64,000 nt of DNA from assembly GCA_934477125.1 (NCBI GenBank), contig CAKSOL010000001.1:124001-188000 (forward strand). The letters run 5' to 3'. Shown in pieces: positions 42,683 through 51,337 of this stretch. Every line of letters begins with the position of its first letter. The first letter of the stretch is position 1. Under the pieces are notes generated by a model, which saw only the letters and a list, made by a program, of their open reading frames with translations, made no database searches and was not told the origin of the DNA. This DNA comes from an uncultured Eubacteriales bacterium. Lineage in GTDB: Bacteria > Bacillota > Clostridia > Oscillospirales > Acutalibacteraceae. A program made the translations under genes and the position numbers.

Positions 42683-43201
42683 ATCAGCGTCAAAGAATTA
42701 GCCATCAATGAGGATATCCGTTTTAAAGAGGTCCGCGTTATAGACTCGGACGGCTCGCAGCTCGGAATACTGCCGATAGCCAAGGCTATCGAGGCGGCTT
42801 ATGCGAAGGATCTTGACCTTGTCAATATTTCGCCTAACGCAACCCCGCCGGTCTGCAAAATAATGGATTACGGAAAATACCGTTTTGAGCAGGCAAAGAG
42901 AGAAAAGGAAGCCAAAAAGAATCAGAAGGTTGTCGAGGTTAAGGAAATCCGTTTGGGACTCAGTATCGATACTCATGATTTTGAAACCAAGGGCAATCAG
43001 GCTATAAAATTTCTCGGCGCCGGCAATAAGGTAAAGGTTTCTATCCGTTTCCGCGGCCGCGAAATGGGACATCCGGAGATAGGTTATGACAATATGCAGC
43101 GTTTTGCCGAATACTGTTCGCAGGCGGGAAGTATCGAACGCCCCGCAAAGATGGAGGGACGCAATATGCTGATGTTCCTCGCTCCGAAAACCGGTAAGTA
43201 A
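42683..43201 (+). CDS. infC: Translation initiation factor IF-3, probable ATC start
   Basis: IF-3 binds the 30S subunit and checks the initiation codon. The frame is open from 42581, but homologues begin at ISKE-like sequence, here ISVKELAINEDIRFKEV, coded from the ATC at 42683, nine bases after GGAGG. No ATG, GTG or TTG in frame fits. The resulting 172 residues match the family, with the N-domain (PPVCKIMDYGKYRFEQAKRE), lysine linker (KKNQKVVEVKEIRL) and C-domain. Use of AUU/AUC/AUA starts by infC is known and lets IF-3 repress its own synthesis. Operon with rpmI and rplT. Confidence 0.92.
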   Translation: MSVKELAINEDIRFKEVRVIDSDGSQLGILPIAKAIEAAYAKDLDLVNISPNATPPVCKIMDYGKYRFEQAKREKEAKKNQKVVEVKEIRLGLSIDTHDFETKGNQAIKFLGAGNKVKVSIRFRGREMGHPEIGYDNMQRFAEYCSQAGSIERPAKMEGRNMLMFLAPKTGK

Positions 43202-43238
43202 AAATCAACCAAATAACTTTATTCTGGGAGGAATTATA

Positions 43239-43436
43239 ATGCCTAAGATCAAAACACACAGCGGCGCGAAAAAGCGCTTTAAGCTCACCAAGACCGGTCA
43301 GGTCAAGCGTGCTCACGCTTTCAAGTCGCACATTCTCAACAAGAAAACAACAAAGCGCAAGAGAAATCTTCGCAAGACTGTATGCGCCGATTCTACCAAC
43401 GTAGCGGCGGTTAAGAAAATGATTCCTTATAAATAA
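43239..43436 (+). CDS. rpmI: Ribosomal protein L35
   Basis: A 65-residue, very basic protein with the L35 pattern MPKIKTHSGAKKRFKLTKTG and KKTTKRKRNLRKTV. Part of the 50S subunit. GGGAGGA lies just upstream. It stands between infC and rplT in the usual order, with no unusual features. Confidence 0.97.
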   Translation: MPKIKTHSGAKKRFKLTKTGQVKRAHAFKSHILNKKTTKRKRNLRKTVCADSTNVAAVKKMIPYK

Positions 43437-43466
43437 TAAGGCACTTGAATCTGGAGGTAACTTGAA

Positions 43467-43826
43467 ATGGCTCGTGTAAAAGGTGCGTTAGCAACGCGCA
43501 AGAGAAGAAATAAAACCTTAAAGCTCGCTAAGGGCTACTTCGGCGCAAAATCAAAGCTCTTTAAAACCGCTAAGGAAGCGGTTATGAAATCCGGCAATTA
43601 TGCCTATATAGGTCGCCGTCAGAAAAAGCGCGATTTCCGCCGCTTATGGATAACCCGTATTTCCGCCGCTGCCAAAATCAACGGTATGAATTATTCAACA
43701 TTTATCAACGGTCTTAATAAGGCCGGCGTTCAGATTAACCGCAAGATGCTTGCGGATATTGCGGTCAACGATGCAGAGGGCTTTGCGTCCCTCGCAAAGA
43801 CTGCGGCAAAGGCGCTTGAAAAGTAA
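43467..43826 (+). CDS. rplT: Ribosomal protein L20
   Basis: A 119-residue basic protein with L20 hallmarks: MARVKGALATRKRRNKTLKL, GYFGAKSKLFKTAKEAVMKS and RRQKKRDFRRLWITRISAA. It binds 23S rRNA early in 50S assembly and, in Firmicutes, represses its own operon through the leader. GGAGGTAA precedes the start and a terminator follows at 43834. Confidence 0.97.
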   Translation: MARVKGALATRKRRNKTLKLAKGYFGAKSKLFKTAKEAVMKSGNYAYIGRRQKKRDFRRLWITRISAAAKINGMNYSTFINGLNKAGVQINRKMLADIAVNDAEGFASLAKTAAKALEK

Positions 43827-43833
43827 TTTTTAT

Positions 43834-43865
43834 CGTCCGGGGGAAAATCTCTCGGACGAATTTTT
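43834..43865 (+). terminator. Terminator of the infC operon
   Basis: Stem GTCCGGGGG (43834-43842) with CTCTCGGAC (43848-43856), two wobbles, 5-base loop AAAAT, then GAATTTTTG. It lies directly after rplT. Confidence 0.85.
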
Positions 43866-43934
43866 GCTTTATATATGCGTTGCTTTCGGCATAAAACGGC
43901 GCCGGAAGCAACGCGAAAACGGCAGAGCAAAGGA

Positions 43935-44720
43935 ATGAGAATATTGGAATTTCAAAGGATAACAAGCAGGGAAAATCCGGTTATCAAATCGGTCCGTGCG
44001 CTGCAATCCTCCGCAAAGGAAAGAAAAAAAGCCGGACTTTTTGTTTTGGAGGGACTGCGCATCTGCCGGGACGCATATGAAAATAACGTCCGCCTTGAAC
44101 GGCTTATTGTATCCGAAAGCGCATTTGAAAAGCATAAGGATGAAATTCTTCCGCTGCTGTCCTGCGCAGAAAGCCGTGTTCTCGTTTCGGACGAGCTGTT
44201 CCGCTGTATAAGCGATACCCAGTCGCCGCAGGGAATTTCGGCAGTAGCTTATATTCCCGAAAATAAATATGAACCGCAGCCGGACGGGAAATATCTCGGT
44301 CTTGAGAATGTCTCCGACCCGTCAAATCTCGGCGCGGCGGCGAGAACCGCCGAGGCGCTCGGAGTTTCGGGAATTGTCGTTTCCGGCGGGTGCGACGTAT
44401 ACGCGCCGAAATCCCTTAGGGCATCGATGGGAACGCTGCTCAGACTTCCGCTTTATTTTACCGACGATTTAACCGATTTTGCAAAAAAATATTCTCTGCG
44501 AACCGTTGCCTGCGTTGTTTCTGAAAGCGCCTTGCCTATAACCGAAGTCAGCTTTTGCGGCGGCGACCTGCTGCTGATAGGCAATGAGGCTAACGGACTT
44601 CGGCAGGAAACCTGCGGCCGCTGCGATATATGCGCAACAATTCCGATGAAGGGCTCGGCGGAATCGCTGAACGCTGCGGCTGCCGCGGCAATCGGTATGT
44701 GGGAGATGATGAGGCGATGA
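43935..44720 (+). CDS. SpoU/TrmH family RNA 2'-O-methyltransferase
   Basis: About 261 residues. The frame is open from 43875, but AAAGGA precedes the ATG at 43935 closely, and a TTG at 43944 has better spacing; either gives a start near ITSRENPVIKSVRAL, the family beginning. Order: N-terminal substrate-binding part (about 1-95), then the knotted SPOUT domain with LENVSDPSNLGAAARTAEA (motif 1), LLIGNEANGLR (motif 2) and IPMKGSAESLNAAAAAAI (motif 3). It methylates a 2'-OH of 23S rRNA or tRNA using S-adenosylmethionine; the target base is unknown. The stop overlaps dprA (ATGA). Confidence 0.92.
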   Translation: MRILEFQRITSRENPVIKSVRALQSSAKERKKAGLFVLEGLRICRDAYENNVRLERLIVSESAFEKHKDEILPLLSCAESRVLVSDELFRCISDTQSPQGISAVAYIPENKYEPQPDGKYLGLENVSDPSNLGAAARTAEALGVSGIVVSGGCDVYAPKSLRASMGTLLRLPLYFTDDLTDFAKKYSLRTVACVVSESALPITEVSFCGGDLLLIGNEANGLRQETCGRCDICATIPMKGSAESLNAAAAAAIGMWEMMRR

Positions 44721-45892
44721 AGTTTGATGACGAAACCGTATCTCTTATCAGGTTGCAGGCTGCTCTCGGCATAGGCAGCGCAAGACTTCCGGCGGTTATT
44801 TCCCATTTTGGGAGCGCCGAAAATGTATTTGCAGCTGGAAAGTCTGAGCTTGCCGCAAGCGGAATGCTTACGGCGTCACAGATATCGCGCGTTCTGAAAT
44901 TTGACGCGCAGTTTGCCAAAAGAATTCTTTCCGAATGTGCAAAGGCGGATATACGCGTTATAGCCTTCGGCAGCCGGGAATACCCGGAATGCCTGAGGAA
45001 TATTCCCGACCCGCCCGCAGTACTTTATGTTAAGGGCGATTGGTATGACTTTGATAATTTTCCGGCGTTCTGCATTGTCGGTCCGAGAAACATTTCCGAA
45101 TTCGGAAAGAAAGCGGCTTATTCGCTCAGCTACAGGCTTGCCCGAGGAGGAATGGCGATAGTCAGCGGAGGTGCGGTAGGCGGCGACGCGTATGCTCACC
45201 TCGGCGCGCTGAAAGCCGGCGGTAAAACGGTCGCCGTGCTGCCGTGCGGAATAGGCTATAAATATCTTGAGGCAAACCGGGAGCTGAGAGAAAAAATAAT
45301 CAGAAGCGGCGGCTGTCTTGTCAGCGAGTGTCCTCCGGAATACGGGGTTAAGAAATACAGCTTTCAGATAAGGAACAGACTTCTTTCGGCGTTATCCTGC
45401 GGCGTCGCGATAACCGAAGCCGCTCAGCGCAGCGGAACTCTGATAACCGCGCGTCATGCAAACGATCAGGGCAGAGATGTTTTCGTTATCCCCGGAAATC
45501 CGACTCTTCCGCAGTATAAAGGCTCAAACGCCCTTTTGAGGGACGGCGCGAGACCGCTTATTGACGCAACGGATATTTTCTCGGAATATTTACCGCGTTT
45601 CGGAGATAAGCTTGATATTGCGAGAGCCTTTGCGCCCGAGGAAAAACGCCAAAATAAGCCGGTTTGCGAGCCTGCTGACAGTAAGCCGCAGAAAAAGTTT
45701 CAAAAAAAATCTGTTCAGGGTCTTTCCAAAGAGGCGAAAATAGTATATAATAACTCAAATAAGCCTAAATTTACGGCAGATGATATACCTCAGACCGGTT
45801 TATCCGACGATGAGCTGTTATCCGCTCTGACAGAGCTTGAAATGGAGGACTGTATCAGGGCGCTGCCGGGCGGGCTTTATCAATTAGTTTAA
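44717..45892 (+). CDS. dprA: DNA processing protein DprA
   Basis: About 391 residues from the ATG at 44717, which overlaps the methyltransferase stop; the frame opens earlier without support. N-terminal SAM/HhH-like part (about 1-90), then the Rossmann-like DprA core with PPAVLYVKGD, IVGPRN, IVSGGAVGGDAYAHLGAL near 150-175, VLPCG, RNRLLSALSCGVAITEA, RSGTLITARHANDQGRDVF and IPGNP, and a C-terminal winged helix (about 325-391). It loads RecA on incoming single-stranded DNA during natural transformation. The stop codon lies inside the left end of the inverted-repeat element. Confidence 0.95.
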   Translation: MKFDDETVSLIRLQAALGIGSARLPAVISHFGSAENVFAAGKSELAASGMLTASQISRVLKFDAQFAKRILSECAKADIRVIAFGSREYPECLRNIPDPPAVLYVKGDWYDFDNFPAFCIVGPRNISEFGKKAAYSLSYRLARGGMAIVSGGAVGGDAYAHLGALKAGGKTVAVLPCGIGYKYLEANRELREKIIRSGGCLVSECPPEYGVKKYSFQIRNRLLSALSCGVAITEAAQRSGTLITARHANDQGRDVFVIPGNPTLPQYKGSNALLRDGARPLIDATDIFSEYLPRFGDKLDIARAFAPEEKRQNKPVCEPADSKPQKKFQKKSVQGLSKEAKIVYNNSNKPKFTADDIPQTGLSDDELLSALTELEMEDCIRALPGGLYQLV

Positions 45893-46165
45893 GCAAAACC
45901 GACAAGTTCAAACCCGCCTGAAACAGAATAATTTCGGCATTTTTTGGCTTGTCGTCATCGCAAGGCGTCAGCCTTGCAGCTTCCTCCTCACCAAAAACTC
46001 CTCAAAATTCTTTCCGTTTCAGGTCAGAGAATTTTAAGGTGACAAATTTTTGGCTGTGCGAGGCAAAAACGCAGTTAATCCTGACGGATTAACGAGTATT
46101 TTAACAAAGCAAAGACGGAAATTTGACCGTTAAAATCGGATTGGAATTTGTCGGCTTTGCTTAAA
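45888..46165 (+). mobile_element. MITE-like 278-bp element with terminal inverted repeats
   Basis: The ends are inverted repeats of about 29 bases with four mismatches: left 45888-45916 (begins TTTAAGCAAAACCGACAA) and right 46137-46165 (reverse complement begins TTTAAGCAAAGCCGACAA). Inside are three hairpins: GCAAGGC/GCCTTGC (45960-45977), CCTCAAAATTCT/AGAATTTTAAGG (46000-46039, one wobble) and GTTAATCC/GGATTAAC (46074-46093). There is no open frame of note. It starts in the dprA stop and ends in the topA ribosome binding site. It could be a non-autonomous element, a repeat family, or a structured leader. Confidence 0.55.
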
Positions 46166-46177
46166 AGGAGAACGAGT

Positions 46178-48331
46178 ATGGCGAAGCTGGTAATAGTGGA
46201 GTCACCAACCAAGATAAAGGGTATAAAAAAGTATCTCGGCAGCGGATATGAGGTTATGGCGTCAAAGGGACATGTGCGCGATCTCCCAAAGTCCAGACTT
46301 GGAGTGGATATTGAGCATAATTTCAAGCCGCAGTATAATGTTATGGCTGATAAAAAGGCGCTGATAAGCTCGTTAAAGGAAGCGGTTGCCGACAGCGACG
46401 GCGTTTTGCTCGCAACCGACCCGGACCGCGAGGGAGAAGCTATATCGTGGCATCTGGCGCAGATACTTTCTCTTGACCTTAACGACTGCAACCGAATAAC
46501 CTTTAACGAAATAACCGAAACCGGAATAAAGGCGGGAATAGCGCAGCCGAGAAAGATAAATCTCGACCTTGTTGACGCTCAGCAGGCGCGGCGCGTGCTT
46601 GACCGGATAGTCGGATATAAGCTTAGTCCTTTCCTTTGGAAAAAGGTTAAAAGCGGTCTGTCAGCCGGACGTGTTCAGACGGTTGCTCTGAGACTTATTG
46701 TAGACAGGGAAAGGGAAATAGAGAAGTTCGTTTCCGAGGAATTCTGGACGGTTGACGCAAAGCTTGCCGCCGCGCGAAAAAGCTTCAGCGCGAGACTTTA
46801 CGGCTCGGCTGACGGCGAAAAGCTTGAAATTCATAACGAGACCGAGGCAGCGGCGATTGTAAGCGCCCTTGAAAACGCGGAATATTGTGTTTCAAAGATT
46901 AAAAAAGGTGTTCGCACAAAGCAGCCCGCACCTCCGTTTATAACCTCAACCCTCCAGCAGGAGGCTTCCCGAAAGCTCGGATTTACCGGTCAGCGGACCA
47001 TGCGCATAGCGCAGCAGCTCTATGAGGGAATTGAACTTCCCGGCATGGGAGCGACGGGTCTTATAACCTATATGCGAACCGATTCGCTGCGTATTTCCGA
47101 GGAGGCGCGCCGAGCGGGCAACGAGTATATTGCCGGTCGCTACGGAAAAAATTATCTTCCGGCAAAGCCGAGGTATTTTAAAACGAAGAGCGGCGCTCAG
47201 GACGCTCACGAGGCTATCCGCCCGACCTCTGCGGCGCTTACTCCCTCGGAGGTTCAGTCCTCGCTTACTGCAGAGCAGTTCAAGCTTTACCGCCTTATAT
47301 GGGAGCGGTTTATAGCATCTCTTATGGCTCCCTGTATTCAGGATACCGTTTCCGCCGATATAACCGCAGCCGACTATATGTTCAAGGCAAGCGGATATTC
47401 GGTTAAGTTTGACGGTTATACCGTTCTTTACGAGGAGGGCAGGGATGTTGAGGACGACGAAGCGCAGGCGCTGCCCGAAATGAAAGAGGGAGACAGGCTT
47501 TCTCTGCGTTCTCTCGAACCCAATCAGCATTTCACTCAGCCGCCCGCAAGATACACCGAGCCGACCCTGATAAAGGCGCTCGATGAAAACGGCATAGGCA
47601 GACCGTCAACCTACGCTCCGATTATTTCAAATATTCTGAACCGCGATTATATTGAGCGCGAGAAAAAATCCTTAAAACCGACCCACCTCGGAATGGTTGT
47701 TGTTGACCTTATGGTTGAATATTTCAAGCGTATTTTTGACGTTAAGTTTACGGCAGGGCTGGAAAAGCAGCTTGACCAGATAGGCGCAGGCGAGCGCGGC
47801 TGGATTGACACTATTTCTGACTTTTACGCAGACTTTGATAAGCTTTATAAGGCGGCAGAGGCTTCGCTTGACGGAAAGCGCGTTGAAATTCCGGTTGAGG
47901 AATCGGATGTTGTATGCGATAAGTGCGGCAGAAAAATGGTAATAAAGAGCGGAAGATTCGGAAAGTTCCTTGCCTGTCCCGGTTATCCCGAATGTAAAAA
48001 CACCAAGCCGCTGCCGGAGGACGAGATAACTCAGCCGTGTCCGAAATGCGGCGGAAAGCTTATAAAGCGCCATACCAAGCAGGGCGGAAAAGCCTTTTAC
48101 GGCTGCTCGAATTACCCTGAATGTGATTTTGCAGCGTCGGGACTTCCGACAGGCGAAATATGCCCCGAATGCGGAGGCTATATAATAAGCGCCGCCCGCG
48201 GCAGAAAATATTGCAATAACCATGATTGCCCGTCACGTGTGAGAGGCAGAGAGGAAGCCGCCAATAAGCTGGCACGCCGCGCGGAAAAGGGCAAAAAAAC
48301 GGCTAAAAAAGCAGAAAGCAAGAAGAAATGA
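46178..48331 (+). CDS. topA: DNA topoisomerase I
   Basis: 717 residues from the ATG at 46178 (AAAAGGAG upstream), giving the family start MAKLVIVESPTKIKGIKKYL. Toprim domain (about 1-135) with catalytic Glu in VESPTK and DPDREGEAISWH; the active-site Tyr298 in GLITYMRTDS; and three C-terminal C4 zinc ribbons (CDKCGRKM..CPGYPEC, CPKCGGKL..CSNYPEC, CPECGGYI..CNNHDC) near 585-690. It relaxes negative supercoils. The Lys-rich tail is common in Firmicutes. The stop overlaps trmFO (ATGA). Confidence 0.97.
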   Translation: MAKLVIVESPTKIKGIKKYLGSGYEVMASKGHVRDLPKSRLGVDIEHNFKPQYNVMADKKALISSLKEAVADSDGVLLATDPDREGEAISWHLAQILSLDLNDCNRITFNEITETGIKAGIAQPRKINLDLVDAQQARRVLDRIVGYKLSPFLWKKVKSGLSAGRVQTVALRLIVDREREIEKFVSEEFWTVDAKLAAARKSFSARLYGSADGEKLEIHNETEAAAIVSALENAEYCVSKIKKGVRTKQPAPPFITSTLQQEASRKLGFTGQRTMRIAQQLYEGIELPGMGATGLITYMRTDSLRISEEARRAGNEYIAGRYGKNYLPAKPRYFKTKSGAQDAHEAIRPTSAALTPSEVQSSLTAEQFKLYRLIWERFIASLMAPCIQDTVSADITAADYMFKASGYSVKFDGYTVLYEEGRDVEDDEAQALPEMKEGDRLSLRSLEPNQHFTQPPARYTEPTLIKALDENGIGRPSTYAPIISNILNRDYIEREKKSLKPTHLGMVVVDLMVEYFKRIFDVKFTAGLEKQLDQIGAGERGWIDTISDFYADFDKLYKAAEASLDGKRVEIPVEESDVVCDKCGRKMVIKSGRFGKFLACPGYPECKNTKPLPEDEITQPCPKCGGKLIKRHTKQGGKAFYGCSNYPECDFAASGLPTGEICPECGGYIISAARGRKYCNNHDCPSRVRGREEAANKLARRAEKGKKTAKKAESKKK

Positions 48332-49656
48332 GCGAGGTTACCGTTATAGGAGCAGGACTTGCCGGCTGCGAGGCTGCAATGCAGCTTGCGCGGCGCGGCA
48401 TTAAAGTAAGGCTTGTCGAAATGAAGCCGAGGAAGCTCTCTCCGGCGCATAAAAGCCCGCTTTTCGCCGAGCTTGTATGTTCAAATTCATTGAAGGCGTC
48501 CCGCGTTGATTCGGCGGCAGGGCTTTTAAAGGCGGAAATGAGGAAATTCGGCTCGGTCTGCCTTAATTCTGCGGATAACGCCTCCGTTGCGGCAGGCGGC
48601 GCGCTGGCGGTAGACAGAGAAAAATTCGCCGCCGGTGTTACCGATGCCGTAAAGGCTAATCCGAATATAACGGTTGAGGAAACCGAGGCTGAGGATATAC
48701 CGCAGGACGGCGTTTGCATTATCGCAACCGGACCGCTTACCGCAGGACGTCTGGCAGAGAAGATTTCTGCATTTTCGGAAAACGGCTGTCTTAGCTTTTA
48801 TGATGCCGCAGCGCCGATAGTTACTGCGGAAAGCATTGATTTTTCAAAGGCATTTTATGCCTCCCGCTACGGCGAAAACGACGGCACCGGCGATTATATC
48901 AACTGCCCGTTCAATAAGGCGGAATATGAGAGCTTTTATGATGCTCTTATAAACGCAGAGGGCGCTGTGCTGCACGAATTTGACCGTCCGCTTACGGTCT
49001 ATGAGGGCTGTATGCCGATAGAGGTTCTGGCGAAGCGGGGAAACGATTCAATAAGGTTCGGTCCGATGAAGCCGGTAGGATTGAGGGACCCCAGAACCGG
49101 TCACCGTCCCTGGGCGGCGGTTCAGCTGCGCAGAGAAAACTCTGCGGCAACGCTGTTTAATATAGTAGGATTTCAGACAAATCTTAAATTCGGCGAGCAA
49201 AAAAGGGTATTCTCCATGATTCCGGGACTTGAAAACGCCGAGTTCGCGCGCTACGGCGTTATGCACAGAAATACCTTTATAGACTCTCCGCGCCTGCTTT
49301 CAAAGCAGCTTTCGCTGAAAAACAATCCGAATATATTCTTTGCCGGTCAGATAACCGGGGTTGAGGGGTATATGGAATCGGCAGCCTGCGGAATTGTCGC
49401 CGGAATAAACGCGGCGCGGCTTATTGCCGGGCGTCCGCCGCTTTGTCTCCCGGAATTTACAATGACAGGCGCAATTCTTTCGTATATAACCGACGGTCAG
49501 GTTAAGGAATTTCAGCCCATGGGCGCGAATTTCGGAATTTTGCCGCCTCTTGAGGAAAAAATCCGCGATAAACGGGAAAGATACGGCGCATTGGCGGAAC
49601 GCTCGCTCAGGTGGTTCGACGAAAATATAAATGAATGTTCAGGAGAACGGATATGA
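48328..49656 (+). CDS. trmFO: Folate/FAD-dependent tRNA methyltransferase TrmFO
   Basis: A 442-residue enzyme that makes 5-methyluridine 54 in tRNA, using methylene-tetrahydrofolate and FAD. N-terminal FAD loop VTVIGAGLAGCEAAMQLARR, the conserved ELVCSNSLKA near residue 51, MPIEVLAKRGNDSIRFGPMKPVGL near 230 (shown in part by MPIEVLAKRG), and GVEGYMESAACGIVAGINAA near 343 are all present. Length is typical. It is joined to topA and plsX by four-base overlaps in the usual Firmicutes order. Confidence 0.96.
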   Translation: MSEVTVIGAGLAGCEAAMQLARRGIKVRLVEMKPRKLSPAHKSPLFAELVCSNSLKASRVDSAAGLLKAEMRKFGSVCLNSADNASVAAGGALAVDREKFAAGVTDAVKANPNITVEETEAEDIPQDGVCIIATGPLTAGRLAEKISAFSENGCLSFYDAAAPIVTAESIDFSKAFYASRYGENDGTGDYINCPFNKAEYESFYDALINAEGAVLHEFDRPLTVYEGCMPIEVLAKRGNDSIRFGPMKPVGLRDPRTGHRPWAAVQLRRENSAATLFNIVGFQTNLKFGEQKRVFSMIPGLENAEFARYGVMHRNTFIDSPRLLSKQLSLKNNPNIFFAGQITGVEGYMESAACGIVAGINAARLIAGRPPLCLPEFTMTGAILSYITDGQVKEFQPMGANFGILPPLEEKIRDKRERYGALAERSLRWFDENINECSGERI

Positions 49657-50660
49657 AAATTGTTGTTGATGCCTTCGGCGGGGATAACGCGCCGCTTGAA
49701 ATTATAAAGGGTGCGGCTTTGGCTGCTGCGGAATACGGCGTTGATATTCTTCTTTCCGGCGATAAAAACGAGATTAAAAAATGTATTTCGCAGAATAATA
49801 TCGTATTTCCGAACGGCTATGAAACAGAACAGGCGTCTGACGTTATTTCGATGCACGATGACCCGACCTCTATATTGAAGGCTCATAAGGACAGCTCAAT
49901 GGCGGTCGCTTTCAGGGCGCTCAGCGAGGGCAGGGCGGACGCATTTGTTTCCGCCGGGTCTACCGGCGCTATCGTCGTCGGAGGAACGCTTATCGTAAAA
50001 AGAATAAAGGGCGTTCGCCGTCCGGCTCTCGGCTCGATGATTCCCTCCCCTAACGGCAAGCGGTATATGCTGATGGATATGGGCGCAAATTCCGAATGCC
50101 GCCCGGAAATGCTGTGCCAGTTCGGAATAATGGCAAGCGTTTATGCGGAAAGCGTAGCCGGAGTTGAAAATCCGACTATCGGACTGCTTAATATCGGAAC
50201 TGAGGACACAAAGGGCGACGAGCTGCGCCGGGAAGCATATGCGCTGCTTAAAAACGCTCCTATAAACTTTGTAGGAAACATTGAATCCCGCGAAATGCCT
50301 AATGGCAAGTGCGATGTTGTTATAACCGACGGCTTTACCGGAAATATCGCATTGAAGCTTATGGAGGGAACGACCCTTGAAACCCTGAAACTTGTAAAGG
50401 GAGTGCTGCTGAGCAGTCTGCTCAATAAGCTTGCCGCAGCTATACTTAAAAAGGATTTTAACAGAATGAAATCGGCGCTTAACAGCTCCGAAATCGGCGG
50501 CGCACCACTGCTCGGAGTCAGAAAGCCGGTTATAAAGGCACACGGTAATTCCGACGCTCTCGCTATAAAGAATGCTGTTTATCAGGCTGTTGCCGCCGTT
50601 GAAAACGACGTCTGCGGCGTTATCGGACAAAAATTGGCTGAAATGGGAGAAAAGGAATGA
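49653..50660 (+). CDS. plsX: Phosphate acyltransferase PlsX
   Basis: About 335 residues from the ATG at 49653, overlapping the trmFO stop; the frame opens six codons earlier without support. Family motifs: MKIVVDAFGGDNAPLEIIKG at the start, AFVSAGSTGAIVVGGTL near 95, MLMDMGANSECRPEML near 140, DVVITDGFTGNIALKLMEG near 225 and GAPLLGVRKPVIKAHGNSD near 283. It makes acyl-phosphate from acyl-ACP at the membrane for phosphatidic acid synthesis. There is no fabD or acpP after it; rnc follows directly by overlap. Confidence 0.96.
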   Translation: MKIVVDAFGGDNAPLEIIKGAALAAAEYGVDILLSGDKNEIKKCISQNNIVFPNGYETEQASDVISMHDDPTSILKAHKDSSMAVAFRALSEGRADAFVSAGSTGAIVVGGTLIVKRIKGVRRPALGSMIPSPNGKRYMLMDMGANSECRPEMLCQFGIMASVYAESVAGVENPTIGLLNIGTEDTKGDELRREAYALLKNAPINFVGNIESREMPNGKCDVVITDGFTGNIALKLMEGTTLETLKLVKGVLLSSLLNKLAAAILKKDFNRMKSALNSSEIGGAPLLGVRKPVIKAHGNSDALAIKNAVYQAVAAVENDVCGVIGQKLAEMGEKE

Positions 50661-51337
50661 AAAAGCTTGAGGAACGCCTGAATTATCATTTTAAAAACAG
50701 ATCCCTGCTTGAACACGCTCTGACTCATTCCTCCTATGCCAACGAGGTGCGCAGAGGAATAACCTCAAATGAAAGATTGGAATTTCTCGGAGATTCGGTG
50801 CTTTCGATAATTGTTTCAGATTATCTTTACCGCCATTTCCCCAAGATGCCGGAGGGAGAGCTTACGAGGCTCCGTTCTTCGCTTGTCTGCGAACAGGCGC
50901 TTTGCGGCTTTTCGCGAGAGCTCAGGCTCGGAGAATACTTAAAGCTCGGAAAGGGCGAGGATAAGGGCGGCGGCAGGGAACGCAATTCAATTTTGGCGGA
51001 TGCGTTTGAGGCTGTTCTCGCCGCTATATATCTTGACGGCGGAATGGAGCCGGCAAGAAAGCACGTTATGAATTTTGTTCTGAGAGAGCTTTCGGGCTGC
51101 GACGATGATATTTTTAAGGACTACAAAACCGCTTTGCAGGAAATTATCCAGCGTAATCCTGAGGAGGTTGTCACATATATTCTGACGGGCGAATCGGGAC
51201 CGGATCACAATAAGCGTTTTACGGTTGAGGTTCACCTTAATTCAAACGTTATCGGCATCGGAACGGGAAGAAATAAAAAACAGGCGGAGCAGCTGGCGGC
51301 AAAGCAGGCGCTTGAGCTTATGGGCGAACGGCTATGA
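50657..51337 (+). CDS. rnc: Ribonuclease III
   Basis: A 226-residue RNase III. The endonuclease domain (about 1-150) carries the signature NERLEFLGDSVLSIIVSDYL near 38-57 and DAFEAVLAAIYLDGG near 116-130, with the acidic metal ligands in place. The C-terminal dsRNA-binding domain (about 155-226) ends GRNKKQAEQLAAKQALELM. It cuts double-stranded RNA, notably rRNA precursors. Coupled by ATGA to plsX and to the radical SAM gene. Confidence 0.97.
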   Translation: MKKLEERLNYHFKNRSLLEHALTHSSYANEVRRGITSNERLEFLGDSVLSIIVSDYLYRHFPKMPEGELTRLRSSLVCEQALCGFSRELRLGEYLKLGKGEDKGGGRERNSILADAFEAVLAAIYLDGGMEPARKHVMNFVLRELSGCDDDIFKDYKTALQEIIQRNPEEVVTYILTGESGPDHNKRFTVEVHLNSNVIGIGTGRNKKQAEQLAAKQALELMGERL

